A stretch of 64,000 nt of DNA from Candidatus Nitrosocosmicus agrestis (GCF_008389435.1 NZ_VUYS01000011.1:1-64000); one strand, 5' to 3'; positions 48,426-59,317 are shown, counted from the stretch's first letter. Numbers and translations: made by a program. The notes: generated by a model not told the origin, from the letters alone.

Positions 48426-50109
48426 GTTAATTAATTAAATTACCTTATTTAATCAGTCTATTTAAAGATGCGCTATTGGAGGTCAGAATAAAAAATTCGT
48501 CAATGCCAAATTCAACCTAAACTTAATATTTTAATTCTTATCCGTACTCTTGACTTAATTTCTCAATTACAAAACAATTGATCTAGGGAATGGGATTATT
48601 TCACAATTCAAAAACTTTCAAGATTCAAGTAACAGCAATTTTCGCCTTGAAACTGTATAAACAAATCCGAGAAAGTGGATAGTTGTTTTTTTTAAAATAC
48701 TAAATCAGGGATTAAAATACAGAAACCTATCTGAAAGTACTAGTTATTCCACTGGAATTTAGGGGTTGAATGGTTGAGTTACTTACAAGATACGAATATG
48801 TACCTTTCCATAATACCAAAAACAATCTTTTCTCTCCTATTTGTATTGGAATCCTCAAAAAAATTATATTTATTCAAAGACCCCAAAAGATTGGCTTCTA
48901 AGCATGATTTGTATGCCGCAGTATTCAATTTGATATCCTTATTTGAAATCAACAATGGAATTTGACATTTTAACCATTTTCTATTGCTCAAACAAGGTAA
49001 AATCGAAAATTTTATCACTAGTAATTTCATTGACTTTTTAGCCAGGTTAATTGCTTTATTGTTTTGATATTATTACGTGAGTCGTTACTTTTGATAATTG
49101 ATTTCTAATATCTTATCTGACTAACTTGAGAAAAGAATATTTTGCTGCCTCTGTTTGCTATCAATTGCAAGTGATTCGTAAGTATTAAGTAGATGAAAAA
49201 CGGGTATAATAGTACTGAAATTGATAAAAGAAAATACACGATGTGAATTATTCGCAGATATAGTCTGTGAATGTGGATATTGCTGCATTGATGGATAATC
49301 TTGAAAATAAAAATACGGCTATTAATAAAAGTATAAAAAATTAATCTAACAGGGTTTGAAACATCAAAAGCCAAATTTACTATTATTAGATAACAAATGA
49401 CATATTCTTCCCCATCAATCGCTATCCTACCATATTTTTTTTGTTAATCTATTCTATCCCTTATAGGTTTGAAACTTTTAAAATCAGTATTTTATTTAAT
49501 CGAATACCATTGACATTTGATAAATCTCCTTTTTCCGAGATGACAATTGATCAGGGGATCTAATTTTCCGAAGAAAAACCAAACTCTACTTTGTACCCTA
49601 GGTTATATATGAAATGCTAGTACAAATACATTAATCGTAATTAGTCAACGAATCATAAAGTAATACTCTCTAGTTTGGTAAGGATTTCGAAGAACTATAA
49701 AAAAAATTAAAATTCAATAACACAAGAGAGAAAAAGTAAGTATGCTAAAACAAAGATTCATGTTCATGTAGAAATTTTCTTCGCCGATTCGATCAAAAAA
49801 AAGAATAAAATTTGCTAAATAAGACGTTATTGATTTAGTAGTATTGGATATGGTGGGACCTAGAGGATTTTCAAGAATGATAGGATAACGAATCATGTGT
49901 CAAGAAATGCCACAAAACTACTGATAGGTTATTTGTCCAATATTGATCGTGTGATAATTGTAACGATAAGCAGTCTTTAGAATATCAACTCATAACATCT
50001 TTCCAATAATAGGATTCTAATTATCAGGTAAACCCAATTGAACGATCTGCATTGATTTATCATCTGTATAATATATAATTTAATATAATAACGACTGTAA
50101 GCATCTTAC
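48426..50109. other. Long intergenic stretch, no firm gene
   Basis: 1.7 kb. A minus-strand frame at 48779-49030 (with NKDIKLNTAAYKSCLEANLL and NTNRREKIVFGIMERYIFVS) has somewhat protein-like composition and could be a remnant; others (49105-49374, 49714-49896) look random. AT-rich TATA-like sequence at 50068-50090 precedes the next gene. Confidence 0.4.
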
Positions 50110-50610
50110 ATGGGGTTAAGCTCTATAAGTATTTTAGAGGTCGTCAATAAAGACATTAAAGTAATAGATCAAGAACAAAATATTTTTGATACATCCAAGG
50201 TTATGATAGACAACAATATAGGTTCTGTTGTAATTATCGATAATAATGATAGCAAGAACCCGGTAGGTATTGTAACTGAGAGAGATATAGTAAGAATAGT
50301 AAGCACATTTTCATTGGCAGACTTGGAGGTTCCCGTAAGAGAACTCATGAGTTATCCATTAATCACACTCTCACAAAATGCATCAGTCCTAGACGCAATG
50401 AAATTGATGTATGAACGTAAAATAAGAAGGATTATTGTCTTGGAAGGAAATAACCTTGTAGGTATTGTTACGGAGCATGATATATTTAAGCTACTTATGA
50501 GCAATAAGGAATTAATTTCCACTGTTATCTCTAGTGATTTTCCAATACCTCAGAAAGACATATACGAAGATTTTTCACGATTTTGGTTTAGCAATTCTTT
50601 TTACAAATAG
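50110..50610 (+). CDS. Two-CBS-domain protein, second paralogue
   Basis: A 166-residue protein. The first CBS domain (IFDTSKVMIDNNIGSVVIID, NPVGIVTERDIVRIV) and the second (VPVRELMSYPLITLSQNASV, LDAMKLMYERKIRRIIVLEG, LVGIVTEHDIFKLL) line up with the protein at 27890-28390 residue for residue, including the FWFSNSFYK end. Ligand-binding T-E-R/H-D-I motifs are kept in both halves, so adenosine-nucleotide sensing is expected. It is a single gene; it precedes the decayed membrane protein by 175 bp. Confidence 0.92.
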   Translation: MGLSSISILEVVNKDIKVIDQEQNIFDTSKVMIDNNIGSVVIIDNNDSKNPVGIVTERDIVRIVSTFSLADLEVPVRELMSYPLITLSQNASVLDAMKLMYERKIRRIIVLEGNNLVGIVTEHDIFKLLMSNKELISTVISSDFPIPQKDIYEDFSRFWFSNSFYK

Positions 50611-50785
50611 AATAGAGATATGATACGTAACAAGACCATCATGAGTTTGAAAATCTAATCGTCAAAACGATGCATAAGAGTAATATTATTTTTAGTTCTT
50701 TTATTTTGATGACAGTCACTATTGGTTTACCAAATAATAGTTATATATCACTCAAATTTTTAAGATGATTTAGGCACCAAAAGAA

Positions 50786-51312
50786 ATGTATAAAGATAAC
50801 AGATTAAACGAATGGTTCGTTCCGAAATTTGGCCCAGTAAGGTTCAGGCTGTTTTGCAGCATGCTCTTCCTACCTTATACAGGAATGTGTATTTCCTTTG
50901 TCAAATGGGGGAATATGATGGCAAACGATTATGGTCACGAAAGGTTAGGTGTAATCGCAATAATTTACTTTGTATCATTGGGAATTGCTGCACATGTAGC
51001 TGATAACATTGGAACAAAAAAAGATCAAACCCTGCAGTCATTCGCTTAGTAAAACTAGTCATGTACAATAGCAATAACAATCTGTTTGGTATTTTAATAT
51101 CTGATGGAGATTTACCATTCTGTATTATTTTCACCGCTGTCAATACTGATTGGACTCGCAGAGGTTATTTTACTATCTGTATGATGGTAATTTTGAAATG
51201 TTTAATGGATCTAAGAACTTTTGTTTTTCTAATTTATTGTCATTGTTACCATTTTTCGGCTGAATTTGTAAATCAAACATATAAAGAAACTCTGGAGGCG
51301 ATATTGATTTGA
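50786..51312 (+). pseudogene. Decayed polytopic membrane protein
   Basis: The first 87 codons are open (WFVPKFGPVRFRLFCSMLFL, then IYFVSLGIAAHVADNIGTKK) and then stop at 51049. Further membrane-type segments follow in changing frames: EIYHSVLFSPLSILIGLAEV with an upstream stop, NFEMFNGSKNFCFSNLLSLL, and FVNQTYKETLEAILI ending at 51312. I recall intact thaumarchaeal proteins with this order (K-F-G-P-V-R-F-R-L-F at the start, A-Y-N-x-E-x-F-N-G in the middle), related in layout to UbiA-type membrane enzymes. At least three frameshifts make it dead, and the second half is shortened. Confidence 0.75.
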
Positions 51313-51556
51313 TTAAAACCCACATTCAAAGTTAATTCCAATTTAGAACCTTTAGACTGTAGTAAAGAAATAAAAGAATAAACAAAATGATTTAATACAT
51401 TTGATATTAAACAATATTGAAGATTCTTTGTACTGGTACCATCTTTATTACTGTCGTATAACTCTAAGTTTCCTTTTTTTTCATACTTCTAGTTTGGGGA
51501 TTCCATTTCAAATAGCTTCTTTGGCTTTGTAGTATATACACTATATAATCCTCTTG

Positions 51557-52306
51557 TTAGATTAGATTACTTGAGTTCTTGACTTTAGTTGTATATACTC
51601 TGTAAGGTTTACCGGTGTGTTTATCAATATATTTCCATTGTCTCTCTTCCAAATTAGCCTCTTCAAAATCGCATTGTGAATTAGGATGCAGTAGCGAATA
51701 AAAGGTCCCTCCTACAGAAATTCGATTGGGGGGTGTAATGGATGTTATTTTGGATGCAACGTTCATGACATATCCTATTAAATCTATTTGGGAACTTTTA
51801 TCTCTGCCATATTGAATAACTACATTTTCTCCTTCTGCTATTCCTATTTTAATCTCCAAATTAGGATAATCATGTCTTCGAAAAACAGGGTTGATATCAT
51901 TTCTTACTGTTGCTAGCATTGAATTGGCACAACGATAGACCTTGTCACAAATTAGATATTTATTGAAACCTGGTGGAAAAAATGATATGATGGCATCTCC
52001 CACATATTTTAAAACGAACCCACCATAACTTTCTATTACCGATGATAACTCGTGAGAGAATGCTTTTAAAATTGTTACGACCTTTTCTGTAGGTAGCATC
52101 ATGCTCATTTTGGTAGATCCGACCATATCCGCATACATTATGACTAGGTCAATTTTGGAATTGACGTATTGAAGCAAGAATTTTTGTCCCCTTTCAATTG
52201 AAGTATAATACTGGTATCTCTCACTCAGGACTCCTTCCAAGCGACCTTGTCGCAAATTGCGAAGGGTACTAAAGTCCAAGATGTTATTTTCTTCAATGTT
52301 TGTCAT
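51557..52306 (-). CDS. Class III adenylate/guanylate cyclase-like protein
   Basis: A 249-residue protein. The catalytic domain (about 50-240) has the two metal-binding aspartates, Asp60 (VIMYADMVGSTKMS) and Asp104 (GGFVLKYVGDAIISFF). The transition-state motif usually reads N-x3-R; here it is Asn182-x3-Lys186 (YVMNVASKI). The closing block is NRISVGGTFYSLL. The N-terminal 45 residues are a short helical lead with no membrane span. Cyclases are rare in this group of archaea; activity is plausible but the Arg to Lys change could lower it. No partner gene is nearby, though CBS proteins that bind adenosine nucleotides are in the window. Confidence 0.85.
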   Translation of the reverse strand: MTNIEENNILDFSTLRNLRQGRLEGVLSERYQYYTSIERGQKFLLQYVNSKIDLVIMYADMVGSTKMSMMLPTEKVVTILKAFSHELSSVIESYGGFVLKYVGDAIISFFPPGFNKYLICDKVYRCANSMLATVRNDINPVFRRHDYPNLEIKIGIAEGENVVIQYGRDKSSQIDLIGYVMNVASKITSITPPNRISVGGTFYSLLHPNSQCDFEEANLEERQWKYIDKHTGKPYRVYTTKVKNSSNLI

Positions 52307-53273
52307 ATTTTCATAATCTGTGTCGTATGAATTACTCCTGCTATCTGCGTTTTTGGGGGAATGATAAAGATTATTATGGATGTTATTATAGATAAATTCC
52401 AGATTCTAAGTTACTCTAATACCGTATAATAACATTATTCTGGTTTGTTGCTTACTTGAATAATTACTTTGCTTTCATTTTTTTTAGTAGCCATTTAATG
52501 GATATAATAAGACTAGATAGTTATTATTTACTACGAAAAGAGCTTCAATCTTTCCTTAACAATGTCAGTGGAGAGGTTAAATTGTATAAATAAAATTGAC
52601 GAGATAGATTGAACTCATTTACCTATTATTCATATACCGTTGCCTATAGTATTTAACTCCTTAAATTGATAGGGACAATTTTAGTTCTATCTGGATCATT
52701 ATTCGCTTTGGCCGACAAATAGATTTATGAGGATGAAAATCATAGTTCCTTTCTATTCCAGGAAGACAATATTCAAACAAAATTTGTCTCATCAATAGTT
52801 TCATAGAAAAACAAACAGCATGCTATTTTGACCATTCCTAGACAAAAATCCAGTTTATTATTCCAAAATAAAATATTAAGTTGTGGAGTCAATCAAGACG
52901 AAGGACTATCACTGCTGTATTAGATTACCTTCAATTAGTGAATGGTTTTATGATCAATTCTGTAATCGGTAGATTCACATTAGCTTTACAATCAAGTTAC
53001 ATTATTTTGCTTTATTATCATTTTTATGTTTCAATATTGTAATTATTCTGGTGCCAATTTATTGAATCACTAGTATCTTTGATTTTAATGTCGGGGAAAA
53101 TTTGTTTTGGCCATGTATTAATTGATAATCCTAAATGAATGATTTTGGTAGTTTTGAAGTAGTGTTGAATATATAAACATAGTAAAATGTTATGATAGTT
53201 TTTTAGATTTAATTTTACCATAAAGATATTTGATACGAGTTATATCGCACATAATTATGTATTAATTGTCAAC
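52307..53273. other. Long intergenic stretch, nothing evident
   Basis: 967 bp of AT-rich spacer between divergent genes. Frames inside (for example 53024-53221, minus) are short and without signals. Confidence 0.45.
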
Positions 53274-53921
53274 ATGAATGGTATTGATAAAAACCAGAAA
53301 ACTTTTCTAGCCATATTCTCGGCTTTAGCTATTATTATGACTTTGTCTCCATTAGGAACTTTTTCTAACTTGAATATAGCATATTCAAGCGGAAATCATC
53401 ATAATAATGACGATGATGATGACGGAAATAGTGCTTCACAAATAATATCTCAAGTGCAACGCTCTTTACAAAATAGCCAAGTAGTATCAGGTGATGACAT
53501 TGAAGATTCTGGCAACAACTTCAACTTCCAGAACCAAGATAATTCCGGTAACAACGCAGCCGCACAAAGAGGTGGAGATAATGACGATGATGATGATGGA
53601 AATAACTCCAACCAAGGTATCGGTCAATCTCAATCTTCACGTCAAAATTCTCAATGTGTGGCTGGAGGTAGTCTGAGTAACTCTTGCAACAATGTCAGTT
53701 TCCAAAACCAAGATAATTCCGGTAACAACGCAGCCGCACAAAGAGGTGGAGATAATGACGATGATGATGACGGAAATAACTCCAACCAAGGTATCGGTCA
53801 ATCTCAATCTTCACGTCAAAATTCTCAATGTGTTTCTGGAGAAGATGCAATTGTTTCGTGCGACAATGTCAGTTTCCAAAATCAAGTAAATAGTGGATTC
53901 AATGTATTAGGACAAAATTAG
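53274..53921 (+). CDS. Exported Asn/Gln/Asp-rich repeat protein
   Basis: A 215-residue protein. Signal peptide: FLAIFSALAIIMTLSPLG, ending near AYSSG. The mature part alternates Asp-rich linkers (NHHNNDDDDDGNSAS, GGDNDDDDDGNNS) with units NQGIGQSQSSRQNSQCV and CNNVSFQNQDNSGNNAAAQR. The unit repeats at 58-residue spacing, two nearly identical and one diverged at each end. Q-x-x-N-S-G-N-N-A-x-x-Q resembles the strand-turn units of curlin-like amyloid fibres. Paired Cys (C-x8-10-C) could form disulfides. Likely a surface or matrix protein; both the amyloid idea and the calcium-binding idea for the Asp runs are inference. Confidence 0.8.
   Translation: MNGIDKNQKTFLAIFSALAIIMTLSPLGTFSNLNIAYSSGNHHNNDDDDDGNSASQIISQVQRSLQNSQVVSGDDIEDSGNNFNFQNQDNSGNNAAAQRGGDNDDDDDGNNSNQGIGQSQSSRQNSQCVAGGSLSNSCNNVSFQNQDNSGNNAAAQRGGDNDDDDDGNNSNQGIGQSQSSRQNSQCVSGEDAIVSCDNVSFQNQVNSGFNVLGQN
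53532..53835. repeat. 174-bp near-identical direct repeats
   Basis: The segment starting AACCAAGATAATTCC at 53532 recurs at 53706, an offset of 174 bp (58 codons). About 130 bp of each unit are almost identical, differing mainly by GAT/GAC in the Asp run. The identity at the DNA level points to a recent duplication or gene conversion. Confidence 0.92.
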
Positions 53922-54253
53922 TCCATTTCTTCTATCATTTTTATGACGTTGATTTTGTTTTACTCGCTCCAACAATCATGGTTAATTCGTTAGACTGAAG
54001 CTATAACTTTGTCAATACAATGTAAGGTTTGTCTTACATGAAAATTTTGATCTATCAAGATCTTTTTACCTAAAGATGAATTAATAAATTCCAAGGAATT
54101 CCATCGTTAAATAAATAATACCACAACTACATCGGTTATATCAATCTGCTATGAGACCACTTGACAACCAATTAACAGATCTAAAAAGATAGTCTTTACT
54201 ACAATTGATAAGAATAATAAGTCAAATAGTTATATAAAAAGAATTATATGTAT
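53922..54253. other. Convergent spacer
   Basis: AT-rich DNA between two convergent gene ends; no feature beyond short T runs. Confidence 0.4.
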
Positions 54254-55033
54254 TTAGGTAACATTATATTCTAATTTTTGACCAAGAAGCATATTAGTAT
54301 AGGCAAAATCTTTATCCATAATTGCATCAGCGTATCTGTTAAACATAGATTTATCTATACATGATCCATGCATTGGAAATACCATATTCGGGTTAAGGCT
54401 TACAAGCCGTTTCGTAGTCTCCCGAACAGGTCTTTCTGAAGCGAAAATGCCTACAGCTCTGTATAGGGAAATCATTGATTCAGATAGATCCTCTGAAACA
54501 ACTGGTTTATTTTGACCGGGTTGAATATACAAATCTGAAGTAAACAAAGACTTTGTATTTTCTTCAAATATCATCATGCTGTCCCAATGATGAACATGAG
54601 GAGTCATAATAAATCTCAATGTTTTTTTACCAGTTTTAAGAACTTCTCCATCCCAAAATGAGATGTGATCTACTGGCATATTATACCATCCTGTGAGATT
54701 TAATTTTGAGCTTAGGTCACTGCAAACCAATCTGGCCCGAGGACTTTTTAGAAACTCCATTCCACCCCACTCATCGCTTTCGAAGTGAAGAAATGCCACA
54801 TACCCGAGTTTGTCAAGTTGTATTACCTCTTTTACCTTCTCTTCAATCAAGGGGTACATTCCCATTGGGCCAGTATGAATTAATGTAGGAGTCTCATCAT
54901 TAATCAGAAATTGGTTAAATGTAATGCCGTAGGTATCAACCAAACCACATATTCTATAAATTCCATCACATATTTCAGAGATAGAAACTTCTACATCTTT
55001 AGGGTTTAGGGTTGTCTTACTCATTTCCTGCAT
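54254..55033 (-). CDS. Flavodiiron-type metallo-beta-lactamase protein without flavodoxin domain
   Basis: A 259-residue protein (ATG at 55033; alternative at residue 4). The diiron site of the oxygen/NO-binding MBL family is visible: His83-x-Glu85-x-Asp87 (FLHFESDEWGG), a His in TPHVHHWDSM (146-149), Asp167 (FTSDLYIQPG) and His222 (FPMHGSCID). The H-x-E-x-D form, rather than H-x-H-x-D-H, assigns it to flavodiiron proteins (ODP group). The FMN-binding flavodoxin domain that normally follows is absent, so an external reductase would be needed; it may reduce O2 or NO, or act as a sensor. Confidence 0.88.
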   Translation of the reverse strand: MQEMSKTTLNPKDVEVSISEICDGIYRICGLVDTYGITFNQFLINDETPTLIHTGPMGMYPLIEEKVKEVIQLDKLGYVAFLHFESDEWGGMEFLKSPRARLVCSDLSSKLNLTGWYNMPVDHISFWDGEVLKTGKKTLRFIMTPHVHHWDSMMIFEENTKSLFTSDLYIQPGQNKPVVSEDLSESMISLYRAVGIFASERPVRETTKRLVSLNPNMVFPMHGSCIDKSMFNRYADAIMDKDFAYTNMLLGQKLEYNVT

Positions 55034-56219
55034 AGAATTCTATTACTTTAGTCACTTAAAAAAACTTTTGATGCTGTACTTCAATGTAGATACAGAATTA
55101 ATTTTGCATCGTATCTAATGAATAAATTTGATACCGATTAAATAGATGAATAATCATTATTTTAAAAAGTATTTGATTTAGAATTTGGTCAATGTAATTT
55201 GATCGAATCTCATCCTCTATCCTCTTTAAAGGTTTTTGGATGCTTGACAAATTTACCTAATGCCGTCAACATGGCTGAAGCAGGACGCTCAAAGCAATCA
55301 GAACTTATCCAACCAATATGGTTAATCAAATTCATTTGAAAAGTGTTATCAACAAGGTATCAGTCTGACCAGCATGACAAATTTTTTTGAAAAAGTGGAT
55401 ACACTAGTAATTTCATTTTGTTAGATGGTAAACTATCTGATAGTTAAATTCAACAACGAACAAGATTTAGTAATGGATATAAATTTCTTTTAACAGTAAA
55501 ATGTTTTATTCAAGGGTGGGTAGACTTATCGCATTGTTATCTTCGATTTCATTATTGATTTTAATGCCCAATTTTTTACATGAACAGATTCCATGTACAA
55601 ACACAAACACTCGCTTCCTATTAAAAACTGTTAACATTGATTTACTATTCTGCTTGTGTTCATTATCTTCTACCTATTTTTTAGTAACCTAATAAAGTTA
55701 AAATATTGAGTTTGGAAAAAGTTTTTATATAATTCGTTATGCACTACCTTGGCAAAATGATACTCCAGTTAATCGCCAGTATATTACTCCAGCACGTCAT
55801 GTATGTTTTTAACTTATTATTGTCCCAGTTAGCATATTATATAACTTTGTCTACTTATTTCATAATACTGAATTATTCAGACATTGTGCGAGTTAGCAAG
55901 GCAAGTCCATAACAGTGAATCAAAATATTTTCCTATATTCTTTGTTAACCCTATGAGGATAGTACCTGCAATGAATCGAGGGTAATTTAACATTTAATGT
56001 GGTAATTGATCTATAAACATTTGATATGATTTAGTGCTTTTGAATATAACCGTGCAACAAGAAATCAGGATTTATCTCAATTTGCTAACTATATAAGACA
56101 ACTTCTTAGATGATATAGTCAAAAATTATACTTTTTAATGATTATTACAACTGTTAGAATAAAATCTACTTGTTACTTCCTTCAAACGCAATATCAACCG
56201 ATTAACTAATTACATAATA
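55034..56219. other. Intergenic with a small unstated open frame
   Basis: At 55210-55335 (-) ATG opens MNLINHIGWISSDCFERPAS and continues AMLTALGKFVKHPKTFKEDRG to TGA (41 codons). The frame is also open 9 codons upstream of the ATG, so it may be the end of a lost gene. I recognise no family. Nothing else in the 1.2 kb is supported. Confidence 0.4.
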
Positions 56220-56414
56220 ATGACTTTTGAATTTGATTTGTCTCTGATAGTTTGCCCAACATGTAATAGGGTTAACGATAATATGCTAATAGTAATAGGG
56301 AAGCACGAATTCTATAACAGCTATATCAATGAGACTCCACTGTACGAAATTCTGTGTCAAAGATGTAAAAAATTATTTATAAAAAGAGTATCACTATCGA
56401 TCACAGAAAAATAA
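56220..56414 (+). CDS. Small zinc-ribbon protein
   Basis: A 64-residue protein. Cys12-x2-Cys15 (IVCPTCNRVNDN) and Cys46-x2-Cys49 (LCQRCKKLFIKR) form a typical zinc ribbon. No other domain. The central strand region (NMLIVIGKHEFYNSYI) contains a possible additional His. Function unknown; such ribbons often bind nucleic acid or partner proteins. The lower-confidence alternative is a chance frame, but two correctly placed Cys pairs argue against that. Confidence 0.6.
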   Translation: MTFEFDLSLIVCPTCNRVNDNMLIVIGKHEFYNSYINETPLYEILCQRCKKLFIKRVSLSITEK

Positions 56415-57234
56415 TCTTAAAATCGAATGTTATTAGGAAATACAGTAACAGGTCACAAGTGAAACCCTGATTAAATTCTACTTTCCTATTTATTATGCAG
56501 CCAATGAAATTTAAATTGTTCCCCTTTTTATTCCTTCTTTTCGCTGTTACATTTTGAAAAATTTTTAAAAGAATATGAAATTCATAGTGTTAATATAGAA
56601 TCGCTTACTACTATGTGCATTCGAGGTTAATTGGTCATTCATTTAATTTTTAATGCAAAATGTATCTTGGATTATCTATTTTGAACTACATCAATATCAA
56701 AAAATAGATCTGAAACCAATGAATGTATTTTAATTTTATCTTCACTCTACATATGGATGATGACTATTTCTTAATCATCATCCAAAAAATACAAACTATA
56801 TGGCATAATAATAACTAAGTATACCCTCTTGCAGATGAATAAAAATTACTAAAATTGATAAATTCACTCATTTAACCATATGTACTGCTTTTCATAGTTG
56901 AAATCTTAAAATCAAATTAGGGTCGGTCTAAATTGGCAAAGCATAGTATAAAAATTACACTAGATCAACCTAAGAATGAATCTATCAAACAAATCGTTAA
57001 TTAGTGTTAATCATGACCATCAACACTACGAACTAATTTTGTGGCAATCTACCTTTATGTGTAGTGGGATAATCTTGTAACTATTCAAATTTGCGGATTT
57101 GGTCAAGAATCTATATTATTTATTGTATTAATAACAAACCTAATTTAACAAAGTTTTTTACAATTACGATGAATGCAGTTTGACATTTTAGCTGGGAGCC
57201 CTCAATCGCTTTTTCCAAACTAGTGAGTGCAGAG
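56415..57234. other. Intergenic, nothing evident
   Basis: AT-rich spacer. A 23-codon TTG frame at 56933-57004 (MAKHSIKITLDQPKNESIKQ...) looks protein-like but is too short to support. Confidence 0.4.
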
Positions 57235-57465
57235 TTAAGAATGATCTCTAAAAATTTCTTCCAATTTGGATATTTTATGTTTACACTTACCACACGTAAT
57301 AAACCAATTTCCAAGTCCAAGTTGCTCTATTGTTTCAATAGGAGTGGATTGGTCTACATACTTATCTGCGACTGTGGGTTGAAAATTTTCCTTCTGACCA
57401 CATTTTGGACAGCCCACAATCATGATTTGACTCACTAAATCACCTATTTTTCCGTTAAAAGTCAT
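57235..57465 (-). CDS. Small zinc-ribbon protein
   Basis: A 76-residue protein (ATG at 57465, or Met15 at 57423). Cys19-x2-Cys22 (IVGCPKCGQKENFQP) and Cys58-x2-Cys61 (WFITCGKCKHKISKL) frame a 35-residue loop with TPIETIEQLGLGNW. The shape is that of a transcription-factor-like zinc ribbon. Function unknown. Confidence 0.65.
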   Translation of the reverse strand: MTFNGKIGDLVSQIMIVGCPKCGQKENFQPTVADKYVDQSTPIETIEQLGLGNWFITCGKCKHKISKLEEIFRDHS

Positions 57466-58798
57466 ATACTCATCCTATTCAATACATCGGACTTATAGTT
57501 TTATTCTTGACCTTAATCTACGAATATCGTTTATAGCAAATTTTGATTTAATTTTCGACTTTTTCACCGAGAATCTCCACAAGGAACTTTATATCAATAT
57601 GCCATATCTATTTGAAATGTTGATTATTGGGTTGTGCTAATGGGTGATGAGAATGTTATGGCCCATTAAATGAAAACATGAACTGCTAATTCAACTTCCA
57701 TATGTTTGAGTCAAAATTCATTTTTTTTGATTTTAACAACTGAGTGCTGTTTAAGGACAGACATCTCGCCCACTACACTTTTCACTTTCGAATCTGTAAG
57801 TCGATGAAAAAAATAATAGGAATTCCAACAGAGGACGAATTTCTTATAATAGTATCTTTGGTTTGTAATACAACTAGACGCTATTTTATGCTATTTGCTT
57901 ATTCTAACCTCTTGTTTTTCTTAATAAGGACATTGTTACATCAATGTGCATCAAATATGTACTGACCTGTTCTAAGAGGGTTTCAAATCTTCAAAATAGA
58001 GGCAAAAAAAGATCGATTATCAATAACAGAAATATTAATGTAGATTCAGGCTGATTGGTTGACTGTAAAGTTCCATTTAATATCTGACCAAAGTTAAAAT
58101 GCAGTTACCACCTTTATAGATTCTTACTGTATTAAAGGTTTTCAATTGTCACTTCTGTTATAAATTGTTTATTTAAGACTCAAGATTATTACATTCTACC
58201 CGATATTTGGTATATTTGTAATGATCGACAGTTTTTTTTCTGAATCGATTACTATGTTGAGTACAATGCCTGCATTTCTAATAAATTTGCTGAATTTCTT
58301 CAGTAAGCTACATAAACTTTACATTCGTCTTATTTTTTGTGACCATAAAACTATTGGTGATTACCCCTTTTAACTAATACTTCTTTGTCGTATTAATAAA
58401 TGACAATCTTACAAAATCTTGCTGAAAACGGGTAGTTCTAACTGTGATTTCCAAATTGTAATTAAATTCCTAATTTCTCATTTGAACCAAGATCGGTATT
58501 CAAAACAAAGATCGCCAAATTATTTATCGCTGTGAAAATCTAAATATGAATCATGAATGTTCTCTCTTATAATATTTACCAGTAGCAAATACAACTCATG
58601 AATTTCCACTCACCCATTAGTTTGTAATTCTCGAATTATAATTGTACGGATGGTACACTTTCAAGGGTCGTTATTTTGGATTGATCTTCACTTTGGTTAT
58701 TATGACATGATCTTTGGCTCGACATAATTCTCCATGATGGAATCTTTGCAGGTGTTAAACAACTAATTACTTTTCTAAATCTTCGAGGGATATTTGTC
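57466..58798. other. Long intergenic stretch, no gene seen
   Basis: 1.3 kb of stop-rich AT DNA. The frame at 57744-57965 is hydrophobic and unsupported; the one at 58636-58905 (-) overlaps the nitroreductase end and shows no family signature. Confidence 0.45.
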
Positions 58799-59317
58799 TT
58801 ACAGGATCTCCTTGATTGACCTCCCATATGACTCGATAGATGATATATCCTCGATTGATTTTCTATTTTTCGTGTTTCCCTTAATCCGATTTTTAGGATA
58901 TCCAAAACCCAATACCGCAGATATATTTAAATTAGATGGTAGATTGAAGTGCTTTCTCATTTGATCTGGAATCACACCGGTGTAAATCCCTGAACCTATC
59001 CCTTCGTCCCACGCTGACAATTGCATATTTTGAATCAGTCTTCCTGCATCCAACAAGTGAAATGAATACTTTGGGTCTGTTAGAATTATTATGGCAAAAT
59101 TTGCTCCGATTATCCATTGTCCACTTGTGCTTGAATCTGATAATTTTTTCAAATTATCTTTTTCTCTAACCAAGATAAATCTCCAATGTTGGGTATTTAA
59201 ACCACTGCCAGTTTTTCTTGCCGATTCCAATATTTCTTTTATGGAATTTGTTGAGACCTCATCAGAACTAAATTCACGGATGTCTAACTTTGTAGCAATG
59301 CATTCGCGGGTATTCAT
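58799..59317 (-). CDS. Nitroreductase-family protein
   Basis: A 172-residue protein. The FMN-binding start reads KLDIREFSSDEVSTNSIKEI, then ESARKTGSGLNTQHWRFILV, then DAGRLIQNMQLSAWDEGIGS, YTGVIPDQMRKHFNLP and VLGFGYPKN, the ordered blocks of the nitroreductase fold. In many relatives the first block is R-R-S-I-R-x-F/Y and the second R-A-P-S-x-x-N-x-Q-P-W; here it is T-G-S-G-L-N-T-Q-H-W. The C-terminus ends soon after IESYGRSIKEIL, about the normal length for the short subgroup. Homodimeric NAD(P)H-dependent reductase. Confidence 0.88.
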   Translation of the reverse strand: MNTRECIATKLDIREFSSDEVSTNSIKEILESARKTGSGLNTQHWRFILVREKDNLKKLSDSSTSGQWIIGANFAIIILTDPKYSFHLLDAGRLIQNMQLSAWDEGIGSGIYTGVIPDQMRKHFNLPSNLNISAVLGFGYPKNRIKGNTKNRKSIEDISSIESYGRSIKEIL

